From Clostridiaceae bacterium (GTDB taxonomy: Bacteria; Bacillota; Clostridia; Clostridiales; Clostridiaceae): a stretch of DNA of 64,000 nucleotides. The translations under genes and the position numbers were made by a program. The DNA lies in NCBI GenBank assembly GCA_902363375.1, contig CABIZX010000001.1, positions 682,001 through 746,000 on the forward strand. The letters run 5' to 3'. Shown in pieces: positions 27,926-35,596 of this stretch. The notes below the pieces were generated by a model that had not been told where the DNA came from, searched no databases, and saw only the letters and a program-made list of their open reading frames with translations. Position 1 is the first letter of the stretch, and each line of letters opens with the position of its first letter.

Positions 27926-30283
27926 ATGGGATATAAAAAGATATTAACGAAGAGAAGATTTCCAAAAGTAAAACCATATATTACTTTTATAATTACAACA
28001 TTAATAGTTTATTTAATTTTAAGCTCTGCAGTAGTAAATAAAAAGTATAATCTTCAAGTAGGAGAAATAGCGAAATTTGACATTAAGGCACCTAGGGATG
28101 TAGAAGATAAGGTAGCAACTCAAAAAAATATAGAAGAGGAGCTAAAACACATACAAGAGACCTATACCTATGATGCTAATGTAAGAAAAACTGCTATTGA
28201 TAATATAAATAAACTTTTTGAAATAGTTAAAAAGGTAAATCAGGAAAATCCTCCATACAACCCTTCAAGTGAGGATGATAGTGAAAAAATAAAGGTAGAA
28301 CAGGAGAAAGTAAATAGTAATAAACTTAAAAAGTTAAAGGAACAAAGTCCTATATCAAATCTGTCTATTGAAAATTATGAAATACTTTTGTCTCTAAATG
28401 ATACCCAATTAAATAGTATCAATGAACATATCATTAAGTGCATGAACGACTTATATGATACAACGCCTATATATGAAAATAAGCCTCAAGATATAGTTAC
28501 AGCACAGGGCTATATAACTTCTGTGTTTAATAATTCTAGTTATGCTAAAGATGTTAAGGATTTAGCCATGACTATAGGGTATTCTCAAACTAAAGCTACT
28601 TACTTTATAGACCATGAAAAAACTGAGGAAGCAAGACAAAATGTAACTAAAAATGTGACACCTGTAATCTATAAGAAGGATCAAACTATAATAGCAGAAG
28701 GTCAACCTATTACTGAATCACAAATAGAACTTTTAAATGACTTAGGACTTTTAGATAATGATAGATCAACAGGTATTTACTTAAATATAGTTTTGATAGT
28801 TATTGTAGGTGGAATACTGGGATTACAGTGGAAATATATAAAGGAAAAGCGTCGGGATATATATGAGGATAATAGCAAGATTATATTAATAAACCTATTG
28901 ACGGTATTAGCGGTAGTACTGGCTAGAATAGGTATTCTTATATCACCATATGTAATTCCATTTGCTTGTATTTCGATTTTATTATCAGTTTTAATAGATA
29001 GCAAAACTTCTGTTACCATAGGAATACTAAATGTAATATTCATATCCTTTATTGTTAAATTTTCCATAGATTTAACTCTTGTTGCTATGCTAAATGCAGT
29101 AATGGTTCCTATGGTATTAAAGAGAGTTCAGCAAAGAAATGATATATTGTATTCTTGTCTTATAATTGGTGCAATAAATGTAGTATTTACTGGTGCCATG
29201 GGATATTTTTTAAGCACTAATGTATCTAGTATAATTAATAAGGCTATACTTACAGGAGTATCTGCCATTGTTTCAGGAATATTAGCTATAGGAATATTAC
29301 CATTTTTAGAAAATATATTTGATATAATTACTAATATAAAGCTTTTAGAGCTAGCTAATCCTAATCATCCATTGATGAGAAGATTACTCTTGGAAGCACC
29401 AGGAACTTATCATCACTCTGTATTAGTTGCTAACTTAGCAGAAATGGCTGCGGAAAATGTGGGAGCCAATCCAATATTAGCTAGAGTTGCTGCATATTAT
29501 CATGATGTAGGAAAGTTAGAGAGACCTTATTACTTTAAAGAGAATCAAATAGGGATAGCCAATCCTCATGATGATATGTCTCCAGCTTTAAGCGCTGCTA
29601 TAATATTATCTCATGTAGAGGATGGAGTTAAGTTAGCAGAAAAGTATAATTTACCTGAAGCTATAATAGATGTTATAAGAGAACATCATGGTGATTCTCT
29701 TGCTAAATATTTTTATATTACTATGAGGAATCAAAGTGAAAACCCAGAGGAAGTAAATGAAGCAGACTATAGATATGGTGGACCTCCACCAAGATCTAAG
29801 GAATCTAGTATTATAATGATGGCTGATGGAGTAGAGGCTTCTGTAAGATCTATTCATAAGCCTAATAAAAAGAAAATAGAAGATATGGTAAATAATATAA
29901 TTAAGAGCAGGATCGATGAAAATCAATTTGTAGGTTCTGAATTAACATTCAAAGATGTAGAAAAAATAAGAGAGAGCTTTCTAAAGGTTTTATCTGGAAT
30001 ATATCATGAGAGAATAGAATACCCGAAGGATAAGCTTGGTTTAGGTAAGAAAAAGGCAGTAAAAGCCTTAGAAAAAGGGAATTTAAATGATGCACGTAGG
30101 GATGAAGACAAAACTCTAAATAATTTACAGGGAAATAATCCGGAAACTAAGGAAGTAGATAATGAAACTACTGATATTTTAGTAAATAATATAGAAAATA
30201 AAGAAGATATAAATTCAAAGAAAGAAGAATTTATCTTAGAAAAAACAGAAATAAAAATAAAAGAAGCTGAAAAAGAAAAATAG
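27926..30283 (+). CDS. pgpH: 7TM-HD cyclic-di-AMP phosphodiesterase
   Basis: Membrane phosphodiesterase of the PgpH (YqfF) family that degrades c-di-AMP. The 785 residues comprise one N-terminal membrane helix, an extracellular 7TMR-HDED domain to about 280, a seven-helix membrane block (about 285-470) and a cytoplasmic HD domain with TYHHSVLVANLAEMAA, YYHDVGK (HD pair) and EHHGDS. After about 705 the tail is charged, repetitive and likely disordered (NLQGNNPETKEVDNE...). GAGGTG before ATG 27926. It lies between yqfD and ybeY, the standard order. Confidence 0.95.
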   Translation: MGYKKILTKRRFPKVKPYITFIITTLIVYLILSSAVVNKKYNLQVGEIAKFDIKAPRDVEDKVATQKNIEEELKHIQETYTYDANVRKTAIDNINKLFEIVKKVNQENPPYNPSSEDDSEKIKVEQEKVNSNKLKKLKEQSPISNLSIENYEILLSLNDTQLNSINEHIIKCMNDLYDTTPIYENKPQDIVTAQGYITSVFNNSSYAKDVKDLAMTIGYSQTKATYFIDHEKTEEARQNVTKNVTPVIYKKDQTIIAEGQPITESQIELLNDLGLLDNDRSTGIYLNIVLIVIVGGILGLQWKYIKEKRRDIYEDNSKIILINLLTVLAVVLARIGILISPYVIPFACISILLSVLIDSKTSVTIGILNVIFISFIVKFSIDLTLVAMLNAVMVPMVLKRVQQRNDILYSCLIIGAINVVFTGAMGYFLSTNVSSIINKAILTGVSAIVSGILAIGILPFLENIFDIITNIKLLELANPNHPLMRRLLLEAPGTYHHSVLVANLAEMAAENVGANPILARVAAYYHDVGKLERPYYFKENQIGIANPHDDMSPALSAAIILSHVEDGVKLAEKYNLPEAIIDVIREHHGDSLAKYFYITMRNQSENPEEVNEADYRYGGPPPRSKESSIIMMADGVEASVRSIHKPNKKKIEDMVNNIIKSRIDENQFVGSELTFKDVEKIRESFLKVLSGIYHERIEYPKDKLGLGKKKAVKALEKGNLNDARRDEDKTLNNLQGNNPETKEVDNETTDILVNNIENKEDINSKKEEFILEKTEIKIKEAEKEK

Positions 30284-30304
30284 TCATAAATTAGGAGATA
30301 TACG

Positions 30305-30808
30305 ATGATTTACATGGATAATAGACAAAGTCTCATTGATGTTGAGCAAGAGTTAAAGAATAATATTGAAGAAATTATAGACTATGCTTTGAGAGAGGAG
30401 CAAGTATTAATTCCTTACGAAGTAAGTTTAATTTTTGTAGATAATGAGACCATAAGAGAAATAAATTTAGATACAAGAGGAATAGATAGAGCTACAGATG
30501 TGCTATCTTTTCCTATGCTAGAATATGAAACCAAAAAGGTTTTTAAGCAATGCTATCTAAATTATAAGTTTTCACCCATTGATTTAAATGAGGGTAATTT
30601 AGTTCTTGGAGATATAGTATTATCTTTAGAAAGAGCTAAAGAACAAAGTGAGGAGTTTGGACACTCATTTATAAGAGAGGTATGCTACCTAGTAATTCAC
30701 TCAATTCTTCACTTGCTGGGATATGACCACATGGAAGAAGATGATAAAGTGATAATGAGGACTAGGGAAGAAGAGATTCTAAACAAATTTAATATTAGAA
30801 GAGATTAA
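30305..30808 (+). CDS. ybeY: Endoribonuclease YbeY
   Basis: Zinc-dependent RNase involved in 16S rRNA maturation and ribosome quality control. The 167 residues have the metal motif [11 protein letters not shown] near the C-terminus (three histidines) and the [14 protein letters not shown] segment. AGGAG with seven-base spacing precedes ATG 30305. Followed by dgkA, cdd and era as in other Firmicutes. Confidence 0.96.
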   Translation: MIYMDNRQSLIDVEQELKNNIEEIIDYALREEQVLIPYEVSLIFVDNETIREINLDTRGIDRATDVLSFPMLEYETKKVFKQCYLNYKFSPIDLNEGNLVLGDIVLSLERAKEQSEEFGHSFIREVCYLVIHSILHLLGYDHMEEDDKVIMRTREEEILNKFNIRRD

Positions 30809-30851
30809 AATCACAAGGCTATTCATATAGTTTTATTAAGGTGGGATTATT

Positions 30852-31550
30852 ATGAAGGTAAAGAAGCTGATAGATAGCTTTAACTATGCTATAGAGGGAA
30901 TAATTTATTCAATACGAACTCAAAGAAATATGAGAATACATATGATAATAGCTATGTTGGTATTAACAGCTTGTTTTTTCTTCGATATGACGAAAATGGA
31001 ACTTTTAGTGCTTACAATCACAATAACTATGGTTATAGTGGCTGAAATGATAAATACAGCAGTAGAGTGTGCTATTGATGCCACTACAAACTTCTATCAT
31101 CCTTTAGCTAAAATAGCTAAAAATGTGGCAGCTGGTGCCGTGCTTATAACTGCCATAAATGCGGTTTTAGTAGCATACATAATTTTTTACGATAAGGTAC
31201 TACCTTTTTCTCTAATTATTCTATCAAAAATTAGAGATTCAGATCCGCATATGATATTTTTCCTTCTAGTAATAGTGAGTATTGCCACAGTGGTCGTAAA
31301 AGCCATATATGATGAAGGAACACCTCTTAGAGGTGGAATGCCAAGTGGTCATAGCTCTATAGCTTTTGCTATAGCTACTACAATAACCTTATTAACTACA
31401 GAGCCATTGATAATGATATTAGCATTTCTTCTTGCTTTCATAGTAGCACAAAGTAGAGTAGATTCTAATGTACACTCAATCCTAGAAGTAGTTTTAGGTG
31501 GAGCGTTTGGGTGCTTACTAACCTTGCTTTTATATCAACTCATTGGTTAG
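30852..31550 (+). CDS. Diacylglycerol/undecaprenol kinase fused to a PAP2 phosphatase-like domain
   Basis: A 232-residue membrane protein. Residues 1-120 are a DgkA domain: IHMIIAMLVLT, then AEMINTAVECAID, the catalytic ENTAIE-like motif, with three membrane helices. Residues 125-232 form a second membrane part with GGMPSGHSSIAFA, the PAP2 motif 2, and SRVDSNVHSILEVVLGG, which resembles motif 3 (SR...H...D/V). Firmicutes DgkA phosphorylates undecaprenol; PAP2 enzymes remove phosphate from undecaprenyl pyrophosphate or related lipids. The first PAP2 motif (KX6RP) is not clear (KAIYDEGTPLR). Position between ybeY and cdd matches dgkA. Confidence 0.88.
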   Translation: MKVKKLIDSFNYAIEGIIYSIRTQRNMRIHMIIAMLVLTACFFFDMTKMELLVLTITITMVIVAEMINTAVECAIDATTNFYHPLAKIAKNVAAGAVLITAINAVLVAYIIFYDKVLPFSLIILSKIRDSDPHMIFFLLVIVSIATVVVKAIYDEGTPLRGGMPSGHSSIAFAIATTITLLTTEPLIMILAFLLAFIVAQSRVDSNVHSILEVVLGGAFGCLLTLLLYQLIG

Positions 31551-31621
31551 ATAAGATACATAGGGAATTCATTATTAAAAATAATTACTACCAAAATAAA
31601 ATTTAGAGCATTTGAATTTGT

Positions 31622-31682
31622 TAAGGGATTTTGAAAAATACACTACTAATATTTATATTAGTTTATTTTACAAAATCCCCTT
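31622..31682. repeat. Palindromic element after the dgkA-PAP2 gene
   Basis: Outer arms TAAGGGATTTTG and CAAAATCCCCTTA with a nested ACTAATA/TATTAGT stem, without a T-tract. Probably a weak terminator or a small mobile palindrome. The rest of the 339-base gap to cdd shows only AT-rich sequence. Confidence 0.5.
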
Positions 31683-31889
31683 ATTAGCGAAAGCATATAT
31701 AGATAGAATAATTAAAATTGTGTAATATTATTAAAGAATAAGTACAAAATATTATTAATAATTTTAAGTAAATATTAGAATTGGTATACTAAAATTCTTA
31801 TTCTATGATAAACTAATATAACTAAAGGAATGTGTAATAACTATATTAAAATATAACTATTTTAAATAATTAAATTGGAGGAAAATAAA

Positions 31890-32288
31890 ATGGACAGAAA
31901 AGACTTAGTTAAACTTGCCATAGGGGCTAGAGAAAAAGCTTATGTACCATATTCTAAGTTTAAGGTGGGAGCAGCTATAGAAATGGAGGATGGAAGTGTA
32001 TTTACAGGATGTAATATTGAGAATGCTTCCTATGGAGCTACTAACTGTGCTGAAAGAACTGCTATATTTAAAGCTGTTTCTGAAGGACATTCCATAATGA
32101 AGAAAATTGCTATAGTAGGAGATATGTCAACATATACTGCACCATGTGGAATATGTAGACAGGTTATTGCTGAATTTGCAGCTAAGGATATAGAAATAAT
32201 ACTAATAAAAAATGAAGATGAGTATCAAGTAAAAACTTTGGAAGAAATATTACCAGGCGCTTTTACTAAAGAGGACTTGCTTAAATAA
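31890..32288 (+). CDS. cdd: Cytidine deaminase
   Basis: Zinc enzyme of pyrimidine salvage that converts cytidine to uridine. The 132 residues carry the catalytic CAERTAIF motif (Cys-Ala-Glu) and the second zinc site [14 protein letters not shown] at 31877-31882 sets ATG 31890; the in-frame TTG at 31875 overlaps that site. Ten bases separate it from era. Confidence 0.96.
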   Translation: MDRKDLVKLAIGAREKAYVPYSKFKVGAAIEMEDGSVFTGCNIENASYGATNCAERTAIFKAVSEGHSIMKKIAIVGDMSTYTAPCGICRQVIAEFAAKDIEIILIKNEDEYQVKTLEEILPGAFTKEDLLK

Positions 32289-32298
32289 GGAGAGAATT

Positions 32299-33180
32299 AT
32301 GTTTAAATCAGGATTTATAACTATAGTAGGAAGACCAAATGTAGGGAAATCAACCCTACTAAACAATTTAATGGGAGAAAAATTATCCATAGTATCAAGT
32401 AGACCTCAAACTACAAGAAATAATATACAAACTATATTAACTAGAGATAACTTCCAAATAGTTTTTGTAGATACACCAGGAATGCATAAGCCTAAGCATA
32501 GACTAGGAGAATATATGGTGAAAGTAGCTAAGGATTCTATGCAGGATGTAGATGTAGTGTTGTTTTTAACTACTCCAGAGGGAGAGATAAATAAAGCTGA
32601 CCTACATATATTAGAGCAACTTAAGCAGTGTAATACACCTGTATTTTTAGTAGTAAATAAGATAGATGAAAATCCAGCAGATAGAGTGGCTAAGACACTA
32701 GAAGAATATAATAAAGTTTTAGAGTTTAAGGAAATAATCCCTATATCAGCTATTAATGGTAAGAATACAGATAAATTATTAGAGTTAATAGTTAATAATT
32801 TACCAGAAGGGCCAATGTATTATCCAGAGGATATGATAACGGATCAACAAGAAAGATTCATAGTAATGGAAATTATTAGAGAGAAGGCTCTAAGACTTTT
32901 ATCTCAAGAAGTACCTCATGGTATTGCCATAGAAATTTTAACTATGAAAAAGAATGAAAATGGAAGTTATCTTATAGAAGCAAATATGCTTTGCGAGAAA
33001 AACTCTCATAAAGGTATAATAATTGGTAAGAATGGATCAATGATGAAAAAGATATCTACCTATGCAAGGCAAGATATTGAAAAGTTTTTAGGGTGCAAGG
33101 TGAATTTAAAGCTGTGGGTTAAAGTTAAATCTGAGTGGAGAGATACTGACTTTGTATTAAAGGAACTTGGCTATAAATAG
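32299..33180 (+). CDS. era: GTPase Era
   Basis: Essential GTPase for 30S assembly that binds the 3' end of 16S rRNA. The 293 residues show [12 protein letters not shown] (G1), [10 protein letters not shown] (G3), NKID (G4) and a C-terminal KH domain with [20 protein letters not shown] before ATG 32299. Co-directional with cdd and recO, as usual. Confidence 0.97.
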   Translation: MFKSGFITIVGRPNVGKSTLLNNLMGEKLSIVSSRPQTTRNNIQTILTRDNFQIVFVDTPGMHKPKHRLGEYMVKVAKDSMQDVDVVLFLTTPEGEINKADLHILEQLKQCNTPVFLVVNKIDENPADRVAKTLEEYNKVLEFKEIIPISAINGKNTDKLLELIVNNLPEGPMYYPEDMITDQQERFIVMEIIREKALRLLSQEVPHGIAIEILTMKKNENGSYLIEANMLCEKNSHKGIIIGKNGSMMKKISTYARQDIEKFLGCKVNLKLWVKVKSEWRDTDFVLKELGYK

Positions 33181-33198
33181 AATTGCAGGTGTTATTTA

Positions 33199-33930
33199 TT
33201 GAGTACTATAAAGACAAGAGGAATAGTTTTAAAAACTCAAGATTATAAAGAAAATGATAAGTTACTTTGGATATTTACAGAAGACTTTGGAAAGGTATCC
33301 GTTATAGCAAAAGGAGCTAGAAAAAGTAAAAATAAAAACTTTTCCAACACACTCCCTTTCTGCTTTGGAGAATATGTATTATATAAGGGAAGGACATTAT
33401 ATACTTTGAATGAGGGAAGAATAATAGATTCCTTCCAGGATATTCTAAACGATTATGATACCCTAATATATGGCTCTTATTTTAATGAACTTATAGACAT
33501 TGCCATAGAAGAAGAAGAAAGTCATCCTATATTTATGGACTTAATTAAATGCTTTTATCTCATGCGAAATAAAGCCATAGACCTAGATATTCTGGCTAGA
33601 TCATTTGAGGTGAGATTATTAAAATCTACAGGATATGGTATAGTTTTAGAGAATTGTGCTATATGTGGTGATAAAATAAACACCTCCAACTATATTTCTT
33701 TTCAGTTTTATGGTGGAATTTGCAATAGTTGTGAGAAACAATATGGAACAAAAGTATCAGCTGCTACATATAATGGATTAAAATTCTTAAGTAAAGTTGA
33801 TATCGAAAAGATAGGAAGGCTTAATTTAGATAGTAATACAAAAGAACAGATAGAAAAAATCTTAGCAAGCTTTATTAGTCTAAATTATAGAAAAAAACCT
33901 AATAGTTTGTCCTTACTCAAGAAATTTTAA
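33199..33930 (+). CDS. recO: DNA repair protein RecO
   Basis: Recombination mediator that loads RecA on SSB-coated DNA. The 243 residues have an N-terminal OB fold (TRGIVLKTQDYKENDKLLWIFTEDFGKVSVIAKGARKS) and a zinc cluster CAICG...CNSC at about 154-177. TTG 33199 is the start, with AGGTG shortly upstream. Confidence 0.95.
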   Translation: MSTIKTRGIVLKTQDYKENDKLLWIFTEDFGKVSVIAKGARKSKNKNFSNTLPFCFGEYVLYKGRTLYTLNEGRIIDSFQDILNDYDTLIYGSYFNELIDIAIEEEESHPIFMDLIKCFYLMRNKAIDLDILARSFEVRLLKSTGYGIVLENCAICGDKINTSNYISFQFYGGICNSCEKQYGTKVSAATYNGLKFLSKVDIEKIGRLNLDSNTKEQIEKILASFISLNYRKKPNSLSLLKKF

Positions 33931-33985
33931 TATATAGGTGATATAATATACTTAAATAGTAAATATTGCTCGGGAGGAAATATTT

Positions 33986-34528
33986 ATGGATGAAGCTACG
34001 TTGAAAAAGATAAACCTACTAAAAGAAAGAGCTAATCTATCTACAGAGGAGGCAGAAGCTTTATTAGAGAAATTTAATGGGGATTTAATAGAAGCCTTGA
34101 TTTATTGCGAAAGGGAAAAGCAAAAAAATAGTAGTAATTTTAATGAGAAAATTAGTCAAAATGAATTTATAAACTATATAAAAGAGCTTATAAAGGCCGG
34201 AAATGTTTCAAGGATAATTATTAGAAAAGATGAATCTATCCTTGTAAATATTCCTGTAAATGCTGGAATTGTAGTAGGCCTAGCACTATTACTACAGCCA
34301 GTTTTAATAGTGCTAGGAGCTGCTACTGCGGTGTTTATAGACTTAGAAATAGATATAATTAAAGAAGATGGAACTGTAGAGGTAGTAAATAAAATAGTTA
34401 AGGGTACTATGGAGTCAACTGCGAAGGTGGCAACAGAGGTAACTCATGACTTAAAAGAAAAATTTTCAACCACCTCAGAAAAGTTAAAAGAAAAATTTTC
34501 AAAAATAAAAAATAACATAAATAAGTAA
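33986..34528 (+). CDS. DUF4342 domain protein with UBA-like N-terminus
   Basis: A 180-residue protein. Residues 1-45 look like a UBA/Ts-N-type three-helix motif (NLSTEEAEALLEKFNGDLIEALIYC). Residues 65-125 match the DUF4342 pattern (IIIRKDESILVNIPVNAGIVVGLALLL...), with a hydrophobic segment that may be membrane-inserted or core. The C-terminal 45 residues are a charged helix with repeated LKEKFS. The function of the family is unknown. GGGAGGAA before ATG 33986. It ends a transcription unit. Confidence 0.8.
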   Translation: MDEATLKKINLLKERANLSTEEAEALLEKFNGDLIEALIYCEREKQKNSSNFNEKISQNEFINYIKELIKAGNVSRIIIRKDESILVNIPVNAGIVVGLALLLQPVLIVLGAATAVFIDLEIDIIKEDGTVEVVNKIVKGTMESTAKVATEVTHDLKEKFSTTSEKLKEKFSKIKNNINK

Positions 34529-34563
34529 AAAGATTATAATTTTTATATATTTGGGTATAAATT

Positions 34564-34596
34564 AAAGATGGGTATAAACTCATCTTTTTTATTTTA
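34564..34596 (+). terminator. Terminator after the DUF4342 gene
   Basis: Stem AAAGATG / CATCTTT with an inner GGTATAAACT loop, then a T-run and ATTTT. Confidence 0.82.
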
Positions 34597-34721
34597 AGTA
34601 AAAACAGAAGAAAATTAAATTGAATTTTTTAACATTATGGTAAAAATATTAAAAATTAAATGATCCTTTTATACAATATAAAAGAAATTTATTTAAAATA
34701 TTACTACTTGCCCTAATAACG

Positions 34722-34730
34722 TGGTATAAT
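34722..34730 (+). promoter_or_regulatory. Possible extended -10 promoter of the CcpN-like gene
   Basis: TGGTATAAT at 34722-34730 without a good -35. Further down, TTGACA occurs twice in similar contexts (ATATTGACA near 34786 and 34806), the second close to TATAAA. Which of these is used cannot be decided by eye. The whole gap 34529-34900 holds no gene. Confidence 0.35.
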
Positions 34731-34900
34731 AAAGACTGTAGAATTTAAACATTATATCTTAATTATAACTTTGAATATATTGACAATTAATGTAGAATAA
34801 TACATATTGACAGATAGGTTGTATAAATAGCTTAAGTTAGAATGTTAATTACACTTCTATAATTAAAAAACAGTATTAATAAGATTTTGAAAGGTGGCGA

Positions 34901-35539
34901 ATTGTCATTAAACTCTCACTTAGACAGGAACAAATAATAGATTTAGTTAAAGAAAAAGAACCAATAACCAGCGAAGCTATCGCAAAAGAGTTAGGGCTTA
35001 CGAGATCCGCCATAAGACCAGATTTATCCATACTAACTATGACAGGATTGCTTCAAGCAAGACCTAAAGTTGGCTATGTGTATGTTAAAAATGTAATCAA
35101 AGAACCTAAGAACAGCGAAATTAGGAACATAAAGGTTAAAGATGTAATGTCTGAACCTGTTTTAGTTAAAGAAGAAACCCCTGTATATGAAGCAATTTTG
35201 ACGCTTTTCTTAAATGATACAGGCACTTTATTTATTGAAAATGAAGGGGCCTTATTAGGTGCTGTATCTAGAAAAGATTTTATTAAAATGGCTATGGGTA
35301 CAGCTGATATGCATAGGGTACCTGTTGGAATAATTATGACTAGAATGCCTAATATAATAAGTGTACTTGAGGAAGATACAGTTTTTAGTGCTGCAAAGAA
35401 AATAATTGAACATCAAGTAGATTGCTTACCAGTTGTAAGACAAGAAATTTTAAAGGGGAAAGAAGTTTCAAAAATTGTAGGAAAAGTATCTAAAACTACA
35501 ATCGCTAGGGTGTTTGTAAAGTTGGGTGAAGATGAATAA
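34901..35539 (+). CDS. ccpN: CcpN/YqzB-like transcriptional regulator with CBS pair, apparent ATT start
   Basis: A 212-residue protein, the same length as B. subtilis CcpN. The N-terminal winged helix (KLSLRQEQIIDLVKEKEP...LTRSAIRPDLSILTM) is followed by two CBS domains (IKVKDVMSEPVLVKEETPV; VPVGIIMTRMPNIISVLEEDTV). CcpN senses ATP/ADP through its CBS pair and represses gluconeogenic genes. No ATG, GTG or TTG is in frame between the upstream stop at 34880 and Met at 35039, which lies after the helix-turn-helix. ATT at 34901 sits six bases behind GAAAGG and gives the full domain. It neighbours ppdK, a pyruvate-PEP enzyme, in line with the family's role. Whether it represses ppdK is inference. 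Confidence 0.85.
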   Translation: MVIKLSLRQEQIIDLVKEKEPITSEAIAKELGLTRSAIRPDLSILTMTGLLQARPKVGYVYVKNVIKEPKNSEIRNIKVKDVMSEPVLVKEETPVYEAILTLFLNDTGTLFIENEGALLGAVSRKDFIKMAMGTADMHRVPVGIIMTRMPNIISVLEEDTVFSAAKKIIEHQVDCLPVVRQEILKGKEVSKIVGKVSKTTIARVFVKLGEDE

Positions 35540-35596
35540 TTTTTTTTATTCATTTGACTATATAACTATATTTTAAAAGTTAAGGGGTTGTATAAC

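Noticed and set aside
34439..34510. Repeated LKEKFS coding sequence in the DUF4342 gene
   Set aside because: A short internal duplication of a charged helix; not long or numerous enough to call a repeat region.
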